Shown here in pieces: positions 54,634 to 63,299 of a DNA stretch of 64,000 nucleotides. The notes under the pieces are model-generated. The model did no database searches, was not told the origin of the DNA, and was given only the letters and a program-made list of their open reading frames with translations. The DNA is from Anaerolineales bacterium UBA2181. Lineage in GTDB: Bacteria; Chloroflexota; Anaerolineae; Promineifilales; UBA4811. The DNA is taken from assembly GCA_002328075.1 (NCBI GenBank), contig DCVT01000031.1, positions 499,597-563,596 of the forward strand, in the 5' to 3' direction. Position 1 is the first letter of the stretch, and every line of letters begins with the position of its first letter. The position numbers and the translations under genes are program-made.

Positions 54634-56463
54634 ATGCTCAATCTCGAACGACTGCTGCAGGTTCCGCACGTGGAACCCTACACCGGGTTCAGCATCTCGC
54701 CGGATGGAACCCAGGTCGCCTTTTCCTGGAACCAGACCGGCCGGTGGGAGCTCTACTGCCTGGCGCTGGACGGCTCGGGCCACGCCCGGATGGTGACCCA
54801 CGGTCCGGGCGCCAAGTTCGCGCCGCAATGGTCGCCGGACGGCCGGCAGCTCCTCTATGCCCTGGACTTGGACGGCGGAGAGCTGTACGACCTGATCTGC
54901 TGGCAACCGGACGCGGACGGCGGCGAGCACCGCAACCTGACGCCCGAGACGCCGGACGCCATCCTGCCGGGTTTCCGGTGGTCGCCCGACGGCCGGCAGA
55001 TCGCCTTTATCTCCGACCGGGGCGGCACGTTTGACACCTATGTGATGCCGGCCGGCGGGGGTCCGGCCCGGCCGGTGCTCAGCCTGCCCAGCCCGGACCT
55101 GCAGGTCCGCTGGTCGCCGGATGGGCAGTGGCTGGCGGTGGTTACGGAGGGCAAGGTCCAACAGTGGCGGGCCATTATCGTGCCGGCCGATGGCGGCGCG
55201 CCCCGACCCATTGAGGCCGGCGGCGCCGGCGACGGGCCGCTCTGCGCCAGGGAGGTTTGCTGGTCGCCGGACGGCCGGCAGATCGCTTTTGCCTCGGACC
55301 AGGGCGGCCGCTGGCAGATCGGCCTGTACGAGCTCGCCTCCGGCCGGGTCACCTGGCTGGAGGGAGGCGAGGGCGACCAGGAATCGCCGACCTGGTCGCC
55401 GGACGGCCGACAACTGGCCTGCGTCGGCCGGCAGGGTCCCCGCACCTGGGTGGCCGTGCTGGACCTGGCGTCGGCTTCCCACGTCGCCTATGAGGTTGGC
55501 GCCGGCGTTCATCATGCACCCAGCTTTACCCCGGACGGCGAGCGGCTGGTGGTGGTGTTTGACAACCCGGCCCACCCAGGTGACCTCTGGCTGCTCTCCC
55601 TGGCGGACGGTGGTTGGCAGCCGTTGACCCGGTCGCGGCCGCCGGACCTGGCGGAGGACGATTTCGTCATGCCTTCGGAGGTCTGGTACCCCAGCCTGGA
55701 CGGCGTGAGCGTGCCGGCCCTGCTCTACCAGAGCCCCTCGTCCTCGGACCTGCCCCCGGCGGTGGTAACCATTCACGGCGGCCCCACCTGGTTGACGCAG
55801 GTGACCTGGGACCCGTTCGTGCAGCACCTGGTGAGCCGGGGCTGGACGGTGTTGGCGCCCAACTATCGCGGCTCGACGGGCTACGGCCGGGCGTGGCAAC
55901 TGAGCAACCGGTTTGACCTGGGCGGGGTGGACACCCGGGATGTAGTGTCCGGAGCCGATTACCTGGTCGGGCAGGGGCTGGCGGACCCGCGGCGCGTGGC
56001 GGTCACCGGCCGGAGCTGGGGCGGCTACCTGACCATGACCTGCCTGACGGGGTACCCGGACCGTTGGGCGGTGGGCGCGGCCGTGGTCCCCTTTCTCAAC
56101 TGGTTCACCGGCCACGCCAACTCTCGAGTCGACCTGCAGCATTGGGACCGGGAGAACTTTGGCGACCCAGAGCAAGACCGCGAGCTGTGGTACGAACGGT
56201 CGCCCTTCTTTTTCCTGGATCGGGTTCAGGCGCCGGTCCAGCTCATCTGCGGGGAGCACGATCCGCGCTGCCCGGCCAGTGAATCCACCCAGGCGGCCGA
56301 GCAACTGGCAGCCCTGGGCAAAGCGTGCGACCTGATCCTCTACCCGGACGAGGGGCACGCGTTTCTGCAGACCGAGAACGTGGTGGATGCCGAGCTGCGG
56401 CGGGTCGCGTTCCTGGCGCAGGTGCTGCAAGGCCCGGGCAGTGATTCACCCGAGGAGGCCTGA
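54634..56463 (+). CDS. S9 family (prolyl oligopeptidase-like) peptidase
   Basis: 609 residues. The N-terminal 350 form a TolB-like beta-propeller with repeated WSPDGRQIAF-type blades. The C-terminal alpha/beta hydrolase has NYRGSTGYGRAW, the nucleophile Ser in VTGRSWGGYLTM, the Asp in GEHDPRCP and the His in YPDEGHAF. No signal peptide, so it is probably cytoplasmic, cleaving imported oligopeptides. ATG 54634 has GGAGGG upstream and is preferred to 54607. Stop and next ATG are one base apart. Confidence 0.93.
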   Translation: MLNLERLLQVPHVEPYTGFSISPDGTQVAFSWNQTGRWELYCLALDGSGHARMVTHGPGAKFAPQWSPDGRQLLYALDLDGGELYDLICWQPDADGGEHRNLTPETPDAILPGFRWSPDGRQIAFISDRGGTFDTYVMPAGGGPARPVLSLPSPDLQVRWSPDGQWLAVVTEGKVQQWRAIIVPADGGAPRPIEAGGAGDGPLCAREVCWSPDGRQIAFASDQGGRWQIGLYELASGRVTWLEGGEGDQESPTWSPDGRQLACVGRQGPRTWVAVLDLASASHVAYEVGAGVHHAPSFTPDGERLVVVFDNPAHPGDLWLLSLADGGWQPLTRSRPPDLAEDDFVMPSEVWYPSLDGVSVPALLYQSPSSSDLPPAVVTIHGGPTWLTQVTWDPFVQHLVSRGWTVLAPNYRGSTGYGRAWQLSNRFDLGGVDTRDVVSGADYLVGQGLADPRRVAVTGRSWGGYLTMTCLTGYPDRWAVGAAVVPFLNWFTGHANSRVDLQHWDRENFGDPEQDRELWYERSPFFFLDRVQAPVQLICGEHDPRCPASESTQAAEQLAALGKACDLILYPDEGHAFLQTENVVDAELRRVAFLAQVLQGPGSDSPEEA

Positions 56464-56464
56464 G

Positions 56465-57880
56465 ATGGTTCAACTCTCTGTGCTGACCCCAGACGAGGTG
56501 GAGGCGATCCACCAGGCGACGCTGCGAATCCTGAGCGAGGTGGGCATTGTGCTGGACCACCCCGGCGCCCGGGACCTGCTGGCGGGGGCGGGGGCCCGGG
56601 TGGAGCGGGGCCGCGCCTGGCTACCGTGCGATTTGGTGGAGCGGGAGGTCGGCCGTTGCCCCGGCCGGGTGACGGTGCGGGGCCGCGGCGGGCGTCCGGC
56701 GGTGCTGGGCGACGGCGGTCTGCACTGGCACAACCTGGGCGGCGCCCGCGACCTGTATGACCACCGCAGCGGGCAAAAGCGGCCGGCGACGCTGCACGAG
56801 GTTCGCCAGAGCGCCCGGCTGCTGGATGCGCTGGACGGGGTGACCACGGTGACGCCGTTCTTTACGCCCCAGGATGTGCCCGGCGAGCTGATGTCCCTGG
56901 CCATGTACCGGCACTGCCTGGCGCACACCACCAAGCCGATCCAGGGGCCCGGGGTGCAGACGGCGGCCGAGGTGGGGTATGCGGTGCGGCTGGCGGAGGT
57001 GATCGGGCCGCCGGCCGAGGTGCTCACCCTCTCGGTTTCGCCGGTCAGCCCGCTCTCCCTCTCCGGCCCGCTGGCGGGCGCTCTGGTGGAGGTGGCGCGG
57101 TATGGCATCGCGCTGGCCCCGCTTCCGTGCCCCACCGCCGGCGCCACCGCGCCGCTCTCGCTGGCCGGGGCGCTGGCCCAGCAAAACGCCGAGGTGCTGG
57201 CTTGCGTGGTGCTGGCGCAACTGGTCTGGCCGGGCTTGCCCATCGTCTATTGCGGCCGGCTGGCGATGATGGAACCCCGCACCGTTACCTCGGTCTGGGG
57301 CGGGGTGGAACTGGGCCTGGCATCGGCCGCCACGGTGCAGATCGGACACCGGTATGGCCTTCCGGTCAACGTGTACGGCTTTTCCACCAATGCGCACGTA
57401 TTGAACCTGCAAAACGGGTACGAGCGAGCGCTCAACGCAGCGGTGCCAGCGCTGGCCGGCGCGGACGAGCTCTCGGGCATCGGCGAGATGGAGGCCGGGG
57501 TGATGGGCTCGTATGCCCAGATGGTGGTGGATAACGAGATGGCCGCCAGCGTCGGCCGGCTAAGGCGTGGGTTTGCCGTCAACCCGGATGCGCTGGCAGT
57601 GGAGGTGATTGCCGAGGTCATGGATGGCTCCCGCAACTTCCTAAGCCAGTCCCACACCGTGCGCTATCTGAGGGCGGGCGAGGTGATGGTCACCCGGCTG
57701 GCCGACCGCCGGCCGTGGGAAGAGTGGCACCACGCCGGCCGGGATGACATGGCGGACCGGGCCCAGGCGCAGGCGGAGCGTTTGCTGGTCGAACACCGGG
57801 TCCCGCCCCTGGCGCCGGAGCAGGAGCGCGAGCTGGACCGCATCATGGACCATGCCCAACGCGATCTCGCCGGCCAGTAG
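56465..57880 (+). CDS. MttB-family (trimethylamine methyltransferase-like) protein, non-pyrrolysine
   Basis: 471 residues. LTPDEVEAIHQATLRILSEVGIVLDHP opens the MttB fold, with DLYDHRSGQKRPATLHEVRQSARLLDAL and the late HRYGLPVNVYGFSTNAHVLNLQNGYE, GEMEAGVMGSYAQMVVDNEM. There is no in-frame TAG, so it belongs to the group without pyrrolysine, some members of which demethylate quaternary amines such as glycine betaine. No corrinoid protein gene is adjacent, so the substrate and methyl acceptor are unknown. Confidence 0.88.
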   Translation: MVQLSVLTPDEVEAIHQATLRILSEVGIVLDHPGARDLLAGAGARVERGRAWLPCDLVEREVGRCPGRVTVRGRGGRPAVLGDGGLHWHNLGGARDLYDHRSGQKRPATLHEVRQSARLLDALDGVTTVTPFFTPQDVPGELMSLAMYRHCLAHTTKPIQGPGVQTAAEVGYAVRLAEVIGPPAEVLTLSVSPVSPLSLSGPLAGALVEVARYGIALAPLPCPTAGATAPLSLAGALAQQNAEVLACVVLAQLVWPGLPIVYCGRLAMMEPRTVTSVWGGVELGLASAATVQIGHRYGLPVNVYGFSTNAHVLNLQNGYERALNAAVPALAGADELSGIGEMEAGVMGSYAQMVVDNEMAASVGRLRRGFAVNPDALAVEVIAEVMDGSRNFLSQSHTVRYLRAGEVMVTRLADRRPWEEWHHAGRDDMADRAQAQAERLLVEHRVPPLAPEQERELDRIMDHAQRDLAGQ

Positions 57881-57899
57881 GCAGAAAGGACAAAACGCT

Positions 57900-59060
57900 A
57901 TGCAATCCAGAGCGCAGGCAATCCAGGACCAGATGGTCCAGTGGCGCCGTGACTTTCACATGGTTCCAGAGCTGGGTTTTGAGGAGGTGAGGACCGCGGA
58001 ACGGGTGGCCCAGGTGGTGGACGGGCTGGGTTACCGGGTGCGGCGGGGGGTCGGCCGGACCGGCGTGGTGGCGGACCTGGGCAACGGTGGGCGACGGATC
58101 GCCATCCGGGCTGACATGGACGCCCTTCCCATCCAGGACGAAAAGGACGTTCCCTATGCCTCGCAGGTCCCGGGCGTGATGCACGCCTGCGGACACGACG
58201 CCCACACGGCCATCCTGTTGGGGGTGGCAACCCTATTGGCGCAGGAGTCCTTGCCGGGTTCGGTCCGGCTGCTCTTTCAGCCGTCCGAAGAACGGGAAGA
58301 CCAGGAGGGATTTAGCGGCGCCCGACGGATGATTCAGGACGGAGCGATGGATGGGGTGGACGGCGTGCTGGCGCTGCACGTCGACTCGTCGCTTCCGGTG
58401 GGCGATGTCACGCTGGCGGCCGGGCCGTGGTCGGCCGGGGTGGATACGCTCCAGGCGACCATCATCGGGGAGGGCGGCCACGGCTCCACGCCGGACAAGG
58501 TGGTGGACCCCATCTACCTGGCAGCGCATGTCGTTCTGGCGTTGCACGGCATCGTCTCGCGGCGCATGCCGCCTCACGGCCCAGCGGTCATCAGCATCGG
58601 TACCATTCACGGGGGCCAGGTGGACAATGTGATCCCGGAGCGGGTGGATCTTTCGGCCACCATCCGGTTCCAGAACGGCAAGACCCAGAAGCGGCTGCAT
58701 GCCGAGATCGTACGGGCGCTGGGCGTGGCTCGGGCCATGGGCGGTGACTACGAACACCGCATCATCATCGGCTATCCCCCGTCGCGCAATGATGATGGGA
58801 TGGTGGGGTTCATCCGGCAGGCGGCGACCGAGCTGTTGGGTCAGGAACACATCATCAGCCCGGAGCCCAAGATGGGGGCGGAGGACTTTTGTTTCTTTTC
58901 CGAACTGGCGCCGGGCGCCATGTTCGGGTTAGGCGCCCGCATCGAGGGAGACGAGCGGCGGCACCATCAGGCGCGATTCGACATCGATGAGGGCTGCCTG
59001 GCCATCGGCGCTGCCTTGCTGGCCGAGTCCGCCCTGCGGTTCCTCGGCCGCGCCGGATGA
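57900..59060 (+). CDS. M20 family amidohydrolase/carboxypeptidase
   Basis: 386 residues. Motifs of the M20D amidohydrolases: WRRDFHMVPELGFEE, IAIRADMDALPIQDE, MHACGHDAHTAILLG (Cys/His metal ligands), FQPSEE (catalytic Glu), and the dimerisation lid with GGHGSTPDKVVDPI. A second metal site is in FSELAPGAMFGLG. It cleaves N-acyl amino acids or short peptides in the cytoplasm. ATG 57900 follows AAAGGA. Last gene of the peptide-catabolism operon, convergent with the PAC2 gene. Confidence 0.92.
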   Translation: MQSRAQAIQDQMVQWRRDFHMVPELGFEEVRTAERVAQVVDGLGYRVRRGVGRTGVVADLGNGGRRIAIRADMDALPIQDEKDVPYASQVPGVMHACGHDAHTAILLGVATLLAQESLPGSVRLLFQPSEEREDQEGFSGARRMIQDGAMDGVDGVLALHVDSSLPVGDVTLAAGPWSAGVDTLQATIIGEGGHGSTPDKVVDPIYLAAHVVLALHGIVSRRMPPHGPAVISIGTIHGGQVDNVIPERVDLSATIRFQNGKTQKRLHAEIVRALGVARAMGGDYEHRIIIGYPPSRNDDGMVGFIRQAATELLGQEHIISPEPKMGAEDFCFFSELAPGAMFGLGARIEGDERRHHQARFDIDEGCLAIGAALLAESALRFLGRAG

Positions 59061-59088
59061 TCTCCGCCAGCCATCCCGGCCGGCATCA

Positions 59089-60009
59089 TCAGACGTCCAG
59101 ATCGTCCAGGATGTCTTCCAGGCCCTGCTCCCAGACGTCGCTCAGGGGAGCGAACGGCTGCTCGGCAAAGTCCTGAGCCAGCTTGGCCAGATAATCGCGC
59201 ACCTGCGGCCGGGTGAATTGCTGCTCCAGCCCTTCGATGTTGGCATCCACCGCGTGGATCAGCTCTGCGCTCTTCCGCTGCAGATCGGCAAAATCCCACC
59301 TCAGGCCAAACATGTGGACCAGTCGCCTCAGGATGTCATACCATGCCTTGTAGTCGGTCTCGATCTGCATGCCTCGCAGGTTATCTGATAGCTCGGTAAA
59401 GTCGTATGCCGGCACAAAGGCGTACAAAGCGGTGAATGCCAGGTCCCGCCCTTCTGCCCGGTGGGCCAGGTAGGTGCCGATGGTCGCCCCGCCCTCGTAA
59501 TTGGAGAACCGGACCGCGTACTGGGTTAGCTCCTCCTTCATTTCGGGCAGGCTGTAGACGCAAGAGACCTCCCGGTCCTTGTCATAGGGCACGGGCCCAT
59601 ACACGCCACCCACGGCCGCCACCCGGGTCACGCCCAGCTCCTCAACCGCCGAGAAAAATAGGTCGGCATACAGCTCACCGTTCAGGTGCGGCTCGTCTCC
59701 CAGAAAGATCGCCAGTCCCTGATCATCGTCTCCGGTGTAAAAGATTTGGTTGTGCCTGGTCTCCATCTCGCTCCGGTAGCCGTCCACCAGCTTGATCTGC
59801 GGCCGCAAAAAGTGATGGGTGCCCGGAAGCTGAAAGAGGTAACAATCCCGGGCGTCGATCTGGCCGATCAATTGGGCGCCGGTCTTTTCGATGATGTAGC
59901 CGGGCAATTCGGAAGAGATAGAGCCGGCGTCTGCCCATTGGCGCCAACCGGCAATCATGACCACCTTCTTGGCCTTTGGTTTGTGCCATAGTACTATTCG
60001 ATCATCCAT
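59089..60009 (-). CDS. PAC2 family protein
   Basis: 306 residues. The PAC2 fold shows MIAGWRQWADAGSISSELPGYIIEKTGAQ, FLGDEPHLNGELYADLFFSAVEELGVTRVAAVGG, and SNYEGGATIGTYLAHRAEGR. The family is named for a proteasome assembly chaperone, but many bacteria carrying it lack a proteasome, and none is visible here. Function in this organism is unknown. Single gene with its ATG at 60009. Confidence 0.88.
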   Translation of the reverse strand: MDDRIVLWHKPKAKKVVMIAGWRQWADAGSISSELPGYIIEKTGAQLIGQIDARDCYLFQLPGTHHFLRPQIKLVDGYRSEMETRHNQIFYTGDDDQGLAIFLGDEPHLNGELYADLFFSAVEELGVTRVAAVGGVYGPVPYDKDREVSCVYSLPEMKEELTQYAVRFSNYEGGATIGTYLAHRAEGRDLAFTALYAFVPAYDFTELSDNLRGMQIETDYKAWYDILRRLVHMFGLRWDFADLQRKSAELIHAVDANIEGLEQQFTRPQVRDYLAKLAQDFAEQPFAPLSDVWEQGLEDILDDLDV

Positions 60010-60127
60010 GGGCGCTCAGCTCCTTGCCGTCCAACCAAACGGTAACACCATTATACCCGCCGACGGGCAGCCGTCACGGGCTGAGCCGGCCGTCGTCTGA
60101 CGGCGCAGCTAGGATGGGCGAAGGGGA

Positions 60128-61390
60128 TCAAGGGGCCGGGTTGAGCACCCGACCCAGGAACAGGACCGTTCCGCTATGGTTGTCCTGTATCATAAAGAGG
60201 AACGGGTGATCCAGCCGCATCTGGATGACCGACGGATTGAGGGAGGTCAAACGCATGACCACGCCGGTGGCAGCGGCCGCCTCGGTGCCCTCTTCGTCGA
60301 CCTTGACAAAGGCCTTGTGCAGCACCTCGCTGATGGACAGTTCGCGGTTGCCGGTCATCCCGCTAAAGTCGGCGCTCTCGGAAAAAGCGACCGGCATTCC
60401 CAGCTCCATCAGCGCCTGGCTGAGGTTGATCTCGGACTGAAAGGTGTACTTGGGTAGCACCAGGTGCACCTGCTCGCGGGCGAGGTTTCCCGCAATCTCG
60501 TCCAACAACGCCGGGGAGAACCCGGCTTCGACGGTGGCAAAATCGTCGATCTCCGGCAGAATCAACAGCATGGACATGGACGAGTCTCGATACGGCAGTT
60601 GGATGGCCTGATAGTTGTCGCCGGCAGCGTACCGAAAGCCGGCCGTTTGGGTCATCAGGGGCACGGTCACGGTGCTGCCATCCGGCAAGGTAAAGGGACC
60701 GTCGTAGGTGTCGATTCTATCAAAGGGCAACGCCCACTTGCCGTTGAAATAGATCGCGTTGGTCAGCACCAGGCGCGTCAGGTTGTCCAAAGCCCCTTGT
60801 GGAATCAGGTCCCGGATGCGGTCCTTGGTCTGGTCGCTGATCCAGTCGTTGATGGTCTTGCGGGCTGCCTCGGTAGCACTGACAAAATCGACCTCGCGGA
60901 TCCCGGCACCATAGTTCTCCGCCAGCGTGTCTAAAAAGGCGGGCAGGAACTGGTACCCCTGTTGCCCCCAAATGGCGTTGGCTATGTGGAGTTCAAAGGA
61001 TTCCGCATCGTCCTGCTCGGACAGTGTGGCGTCCAGCGCATTGATAGCCGGGTGGAGCCGCGCCTGTGGCAGCCCATAGCGCATGGCGACTGCCATCTGC
61101 TGTTCGGTCTCGCCGCGGGCGCCGGCGTAGGTCATAGCCAGCGCCAGCGAGATGCTGTGCGGCGAGAAAAAGAGGTTCCCGTCGCTCTTTTGGCGCAACA
61201 GCTGGTAGAGATCGCTGGCAAAGGCGGTGTTGCCGGCGACCAACTCTAGCGTCTCCTGGCTCGTCGCGTCAGAGATCGCCCGTGGTTTGTCAGATCGGAT
61301 CTCGGCTCCTTGCGCCATCTTGGTACATCCTGTGATCACGATCGTGGCCAGCAGCACCAGCCACAGTCGAGTAAATGAACGTTTCGCCAT
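60128..61390 (-). CDS. serpin (serine protease inhibitor) lipoprotein
   Basis: 420 residues. The signal peptide ends in lipobox VITGC (Cys near 21). The serpin fold is complete: NLFFSPHSISLALAMTYAGARG, TNAIYFNGKWALPFD, and DHPFLFMIQDNHSGTVLFLGRV. The reactive-loop hinge is inhibitory in type (EEGTEAAAATG, P17 at about residue 366). By spacing, P1-P1' would be Thr-Ser in MRLT-SLNP, so an elastase- or subtilisin-like target is possible. ATG 61390 is one codon inside a TTG-ATG pair, with GGGAG upstream. Confidence 0.93.
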   Translation of the reverse strand: MAKRSFTRLWLVLLATIVITGCTKMAQGAEIRSDKPRAISDATSQETLELVAGNTAFASDLYQLLRQKSDGNLFFSPHSISLALAMTYAGARGETEQQMAVAMRYGLPQARLHPAINALDATLSEQDDAESFELHIANAIWGQQGYQFLPAFLDTLAENYGAGIREVDFVSATEAARKTINDWISDQTKDRIRDLIPQGALDNLTRLVLTNAIYFNGKWALPFDRIDTYDGPFTLPDGSTVTVPLMTQTAGFRYAAGDNYQAIQLPYRDSSMSMLLILPEIDDFATVEAGFSPALLDEIAGNLAREQVHLVLPKYTFQSEINLSQALMELGMPVAFSESADFSGMTGNRELSISEVLHKAFVKVDEEGTEAAAATGVVMRLTSLNPSVIQMRLDHPFLFMIQDNHSGTVLFLGRVLNPAP

Positions 61391-61423
61391 CAATTCACTC
61401 CCTTCGGACGTGTCGGTGGTAGT

Positions 61424-63133
61424 TCAGCGCGCCTCCCACTTGACCGCGTCAAAGCCGATGTACTTGGACAGGTAACTCTCGCCGGTGATGTCGTTGAGCG
61501 AGACATACTCGTCGTTGCCGCCGGCAAAGGTGTAGGTGCCAAGCGACACCCATTGGTTAAAGTAGATGGCCTGGTTGACCGTCACCGACGCATACTGGCC
61601 GCCGTATTTGACCCAATAGAGTGCTTTGGTGGTGGTGGCATAGCGGGAGGGGATGTGGACATATACCTCGTACCGGCCGGGCACCAGGTTAGGGTACCAG
61701 CGAGCCCAGTTATAGTTGGCCTTCTCCACCTGGTTGTTGCGGGTCCAGATGATCCGGCCGCTGTAGCCGGCCGCCGCCGTATGCCAACCGGTGGCTGAGC
61801 CTCCTTTGACAAAGCCAACGCTGGTGTCATCTACGATCACCGTGCCGCCCGCTGGAGCCGGGGTGGGGGTCGGGCCTCCGGTTGAGCCGCTCGGGCTGGT
61901 CCAGAATCGGATGCGGGCGAGACCTGTCTGTTCAAAGTATTCGACCTTGAGCTGCCGGCTTCCCGAAAGGTAGATACCGTCCACATAGTGCAACTCGTTG
62001 TTCTGGGTGCGCCACTTGTCAATCACCAACCCGCCGTCGATCCAGACCCGGACGCCGTCGTCCGATTGGACAGAGATGCGGTAATGGCCGGGGCTAAAGG
62101 TCGCCTGCCGGGTCCAGCGAACACTGAAATTGTCGGCCGGCATCCAAGATGTGGGGGCGCCGGTAGACCAGTCAAAGTTGATGTCGGCATCGTCTCGCAC
62201 CAGTGATGGACCACCGGCCAGGTCCCGGTTTCCAAAGTACTCGCCTTTCCAGCCCGAATAGCTGCCGGCTATCTGCTGCCACCAGACGTGGGCGTGCGCC
62301 TCGCCGCCATCTTCGAAATACTCTACCTTGATCTCGCGCAAGCCGCTGGTCAGCACGCGGTCGGTGGAGTGGGTGTTGGGCAGCGCCTGATGATACCAGG
62401 CGTCGATGATCAACTGGCCGTCGACCCAGACGCGCACGCCGTCATCGGTGCTGGTAAAGAAACGGTAGGTGCCGGCGCCGAAACCCAGCGTCTGCGTCCA
62501 CCGAACGGAAAAGCGATCCACCGGGATCCGGCTGTCAGGCGAGCCGCCTCCCCAGGCGAAATCAATGGCAGAATCCGTGCGGCGAAGTTTGGGAGAACCG
62601 CTGAGACTTTGGTTGTCATAGTATTCCGCCAGCCAGCCCGGCCCGCTGCTCAACCGTTCCCAATTGAGGGTCACCAGCGCCCCGCCGGTGTTTTCATAGT
62701 ATTCCGCGCGGACCTGGTACGTGCCGGCATTGACGTATAGATCGCGGGTGATCCAGCCGCCCTGCTGGTCAACCCAGGCGTCGATCACCAAAAGGTCGCC
62801 CAGCCAGAGCCTGAATCCATCGTCCGCCCGGGCCAAGAACCGGTAGGTGCCACTATCAAACCATTCGGTCTGGGTCCAACGAACTGAAAACCTGTCGGCC
62901 GGGACTCCCGCGGCCGGGGCTCCCCCGCCCCAGTCAAAGTTGATCTGGCTGTCGGAGCGGGTAAGAATGGGTGAGCCGCTGAGTGTGGTGTTGGGGTAGA
63001 ACTCGGCCCACCATCGAGGAGTATCGGCGCTGGACACGTTCACTGACAGCGGGATCAGCGCCACCAACATAATTGCCAGCCATCGATACGTCGGCTGAAC
63101 CTTGCTCTGCTCATGCGGTCGTCTGCTTATCAT
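61424..63133 (-). CDS. secreted protein with three PA14 domains and a golvesin-like C-terminal domain
   Basis: 569 residues. The N-terminal signal sequence has a long basic region, then ends near SSADTP. Three PA14 units follow, each with the pattern WxAEYYxN..LxGSPxLxRxDsxIdFdWGxGaP..FSVRWTqT..GxYRFxxxxDDGvRVWvDGxLvIDaW. A Thr-Pro-Gly linker near residue 425 leads to a last domain with VDDTSVGFVKGG..WHTAAAGYSGRIIW..VYVHIPSRYATTTKALYWV, which resembles the golvesin/Xly C-terminal module. Likely binds carbohydrate on the cell surface. 33 bases upstream of the serpin gene, so probably one operon. Confidence 0.88.
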   Translation of the reverse strand: MISRRPHEQSKVQPTYRWLAIMLVALIPLSVNVSSADTPRWWAEFYPNTTLSGSPILTRSDSQINFDWGGGAPAAGVPADRFSVRWTQTEWFDSGTYRFLARADDGFRLWLGDLLVIDAWVDQQGGWITRDLYVNAGTYQVRAEYYENTGGALVTLNWERLSSGPGWLAEYYDNQSLSGSPKLRRTDSAIDFAWGGGSPDSRIPVDRFSVRWTQTLGFGAGTYRFFTSTDDGVRVWVDGQLIIDAWYHQALPNTHSTDRVLTSGLREIKVEYFEDGGEAHAHVWWQQIAGSYSGWKGEYFGNRDLAGGPSLVRDDADINFDWSTGAPTSWMPADNFSVRWTRQATFSPGHYRISVQSDDGVRVWIDGGLVIDKWRTQNNELHYVDGIYLSGSRQLKVEYFEQTGLARIRFWTSPSGSTGGPTPTPAPAGGTVIVDDTSVGFVKGGSATGWHTAAAGYSGRIIWTRNNQVEKANYNWARWYPNLVPGRYEVYVHIPSRYATTTKALYWVKYGGQYASVTVNQAIYFNQWVSLGTYTFAGGNDEYVSLNDITGESYLSKYIGFDAVKWEAR

Positions 63134-63299
63134 CGTCCTTTGCTCCGTCTTGTCAATCTATCTCCACCACACAATGCTATTTTGATGCACATTATATAAC
63201 AAAGGCTTCACCATTTTCCGACATCTGCTCCCAATGCTGCTCACGTGCGTGCGCAGTGCGCTGAACAGCCTCACGGTTGCCCAATATCCACAAAAACAT

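Noticed and set aside
50778..57412. Very long open frames opposite the transport and peptidase genes (up to 720 codons)
   Set aside because: They are antisense to well-supported genes in very GC-rich DNA, contain no recognisable domain, and are rich in His/Arg/Gly/Gln as expected of shadow frames.
56465..57880. Pyrrolysine in the MttB-family protein
   Set aside because: The frame is continuous to its normal C-terminus without an in-frame TAG, so it belongs to the group lacking pyrrolysine.
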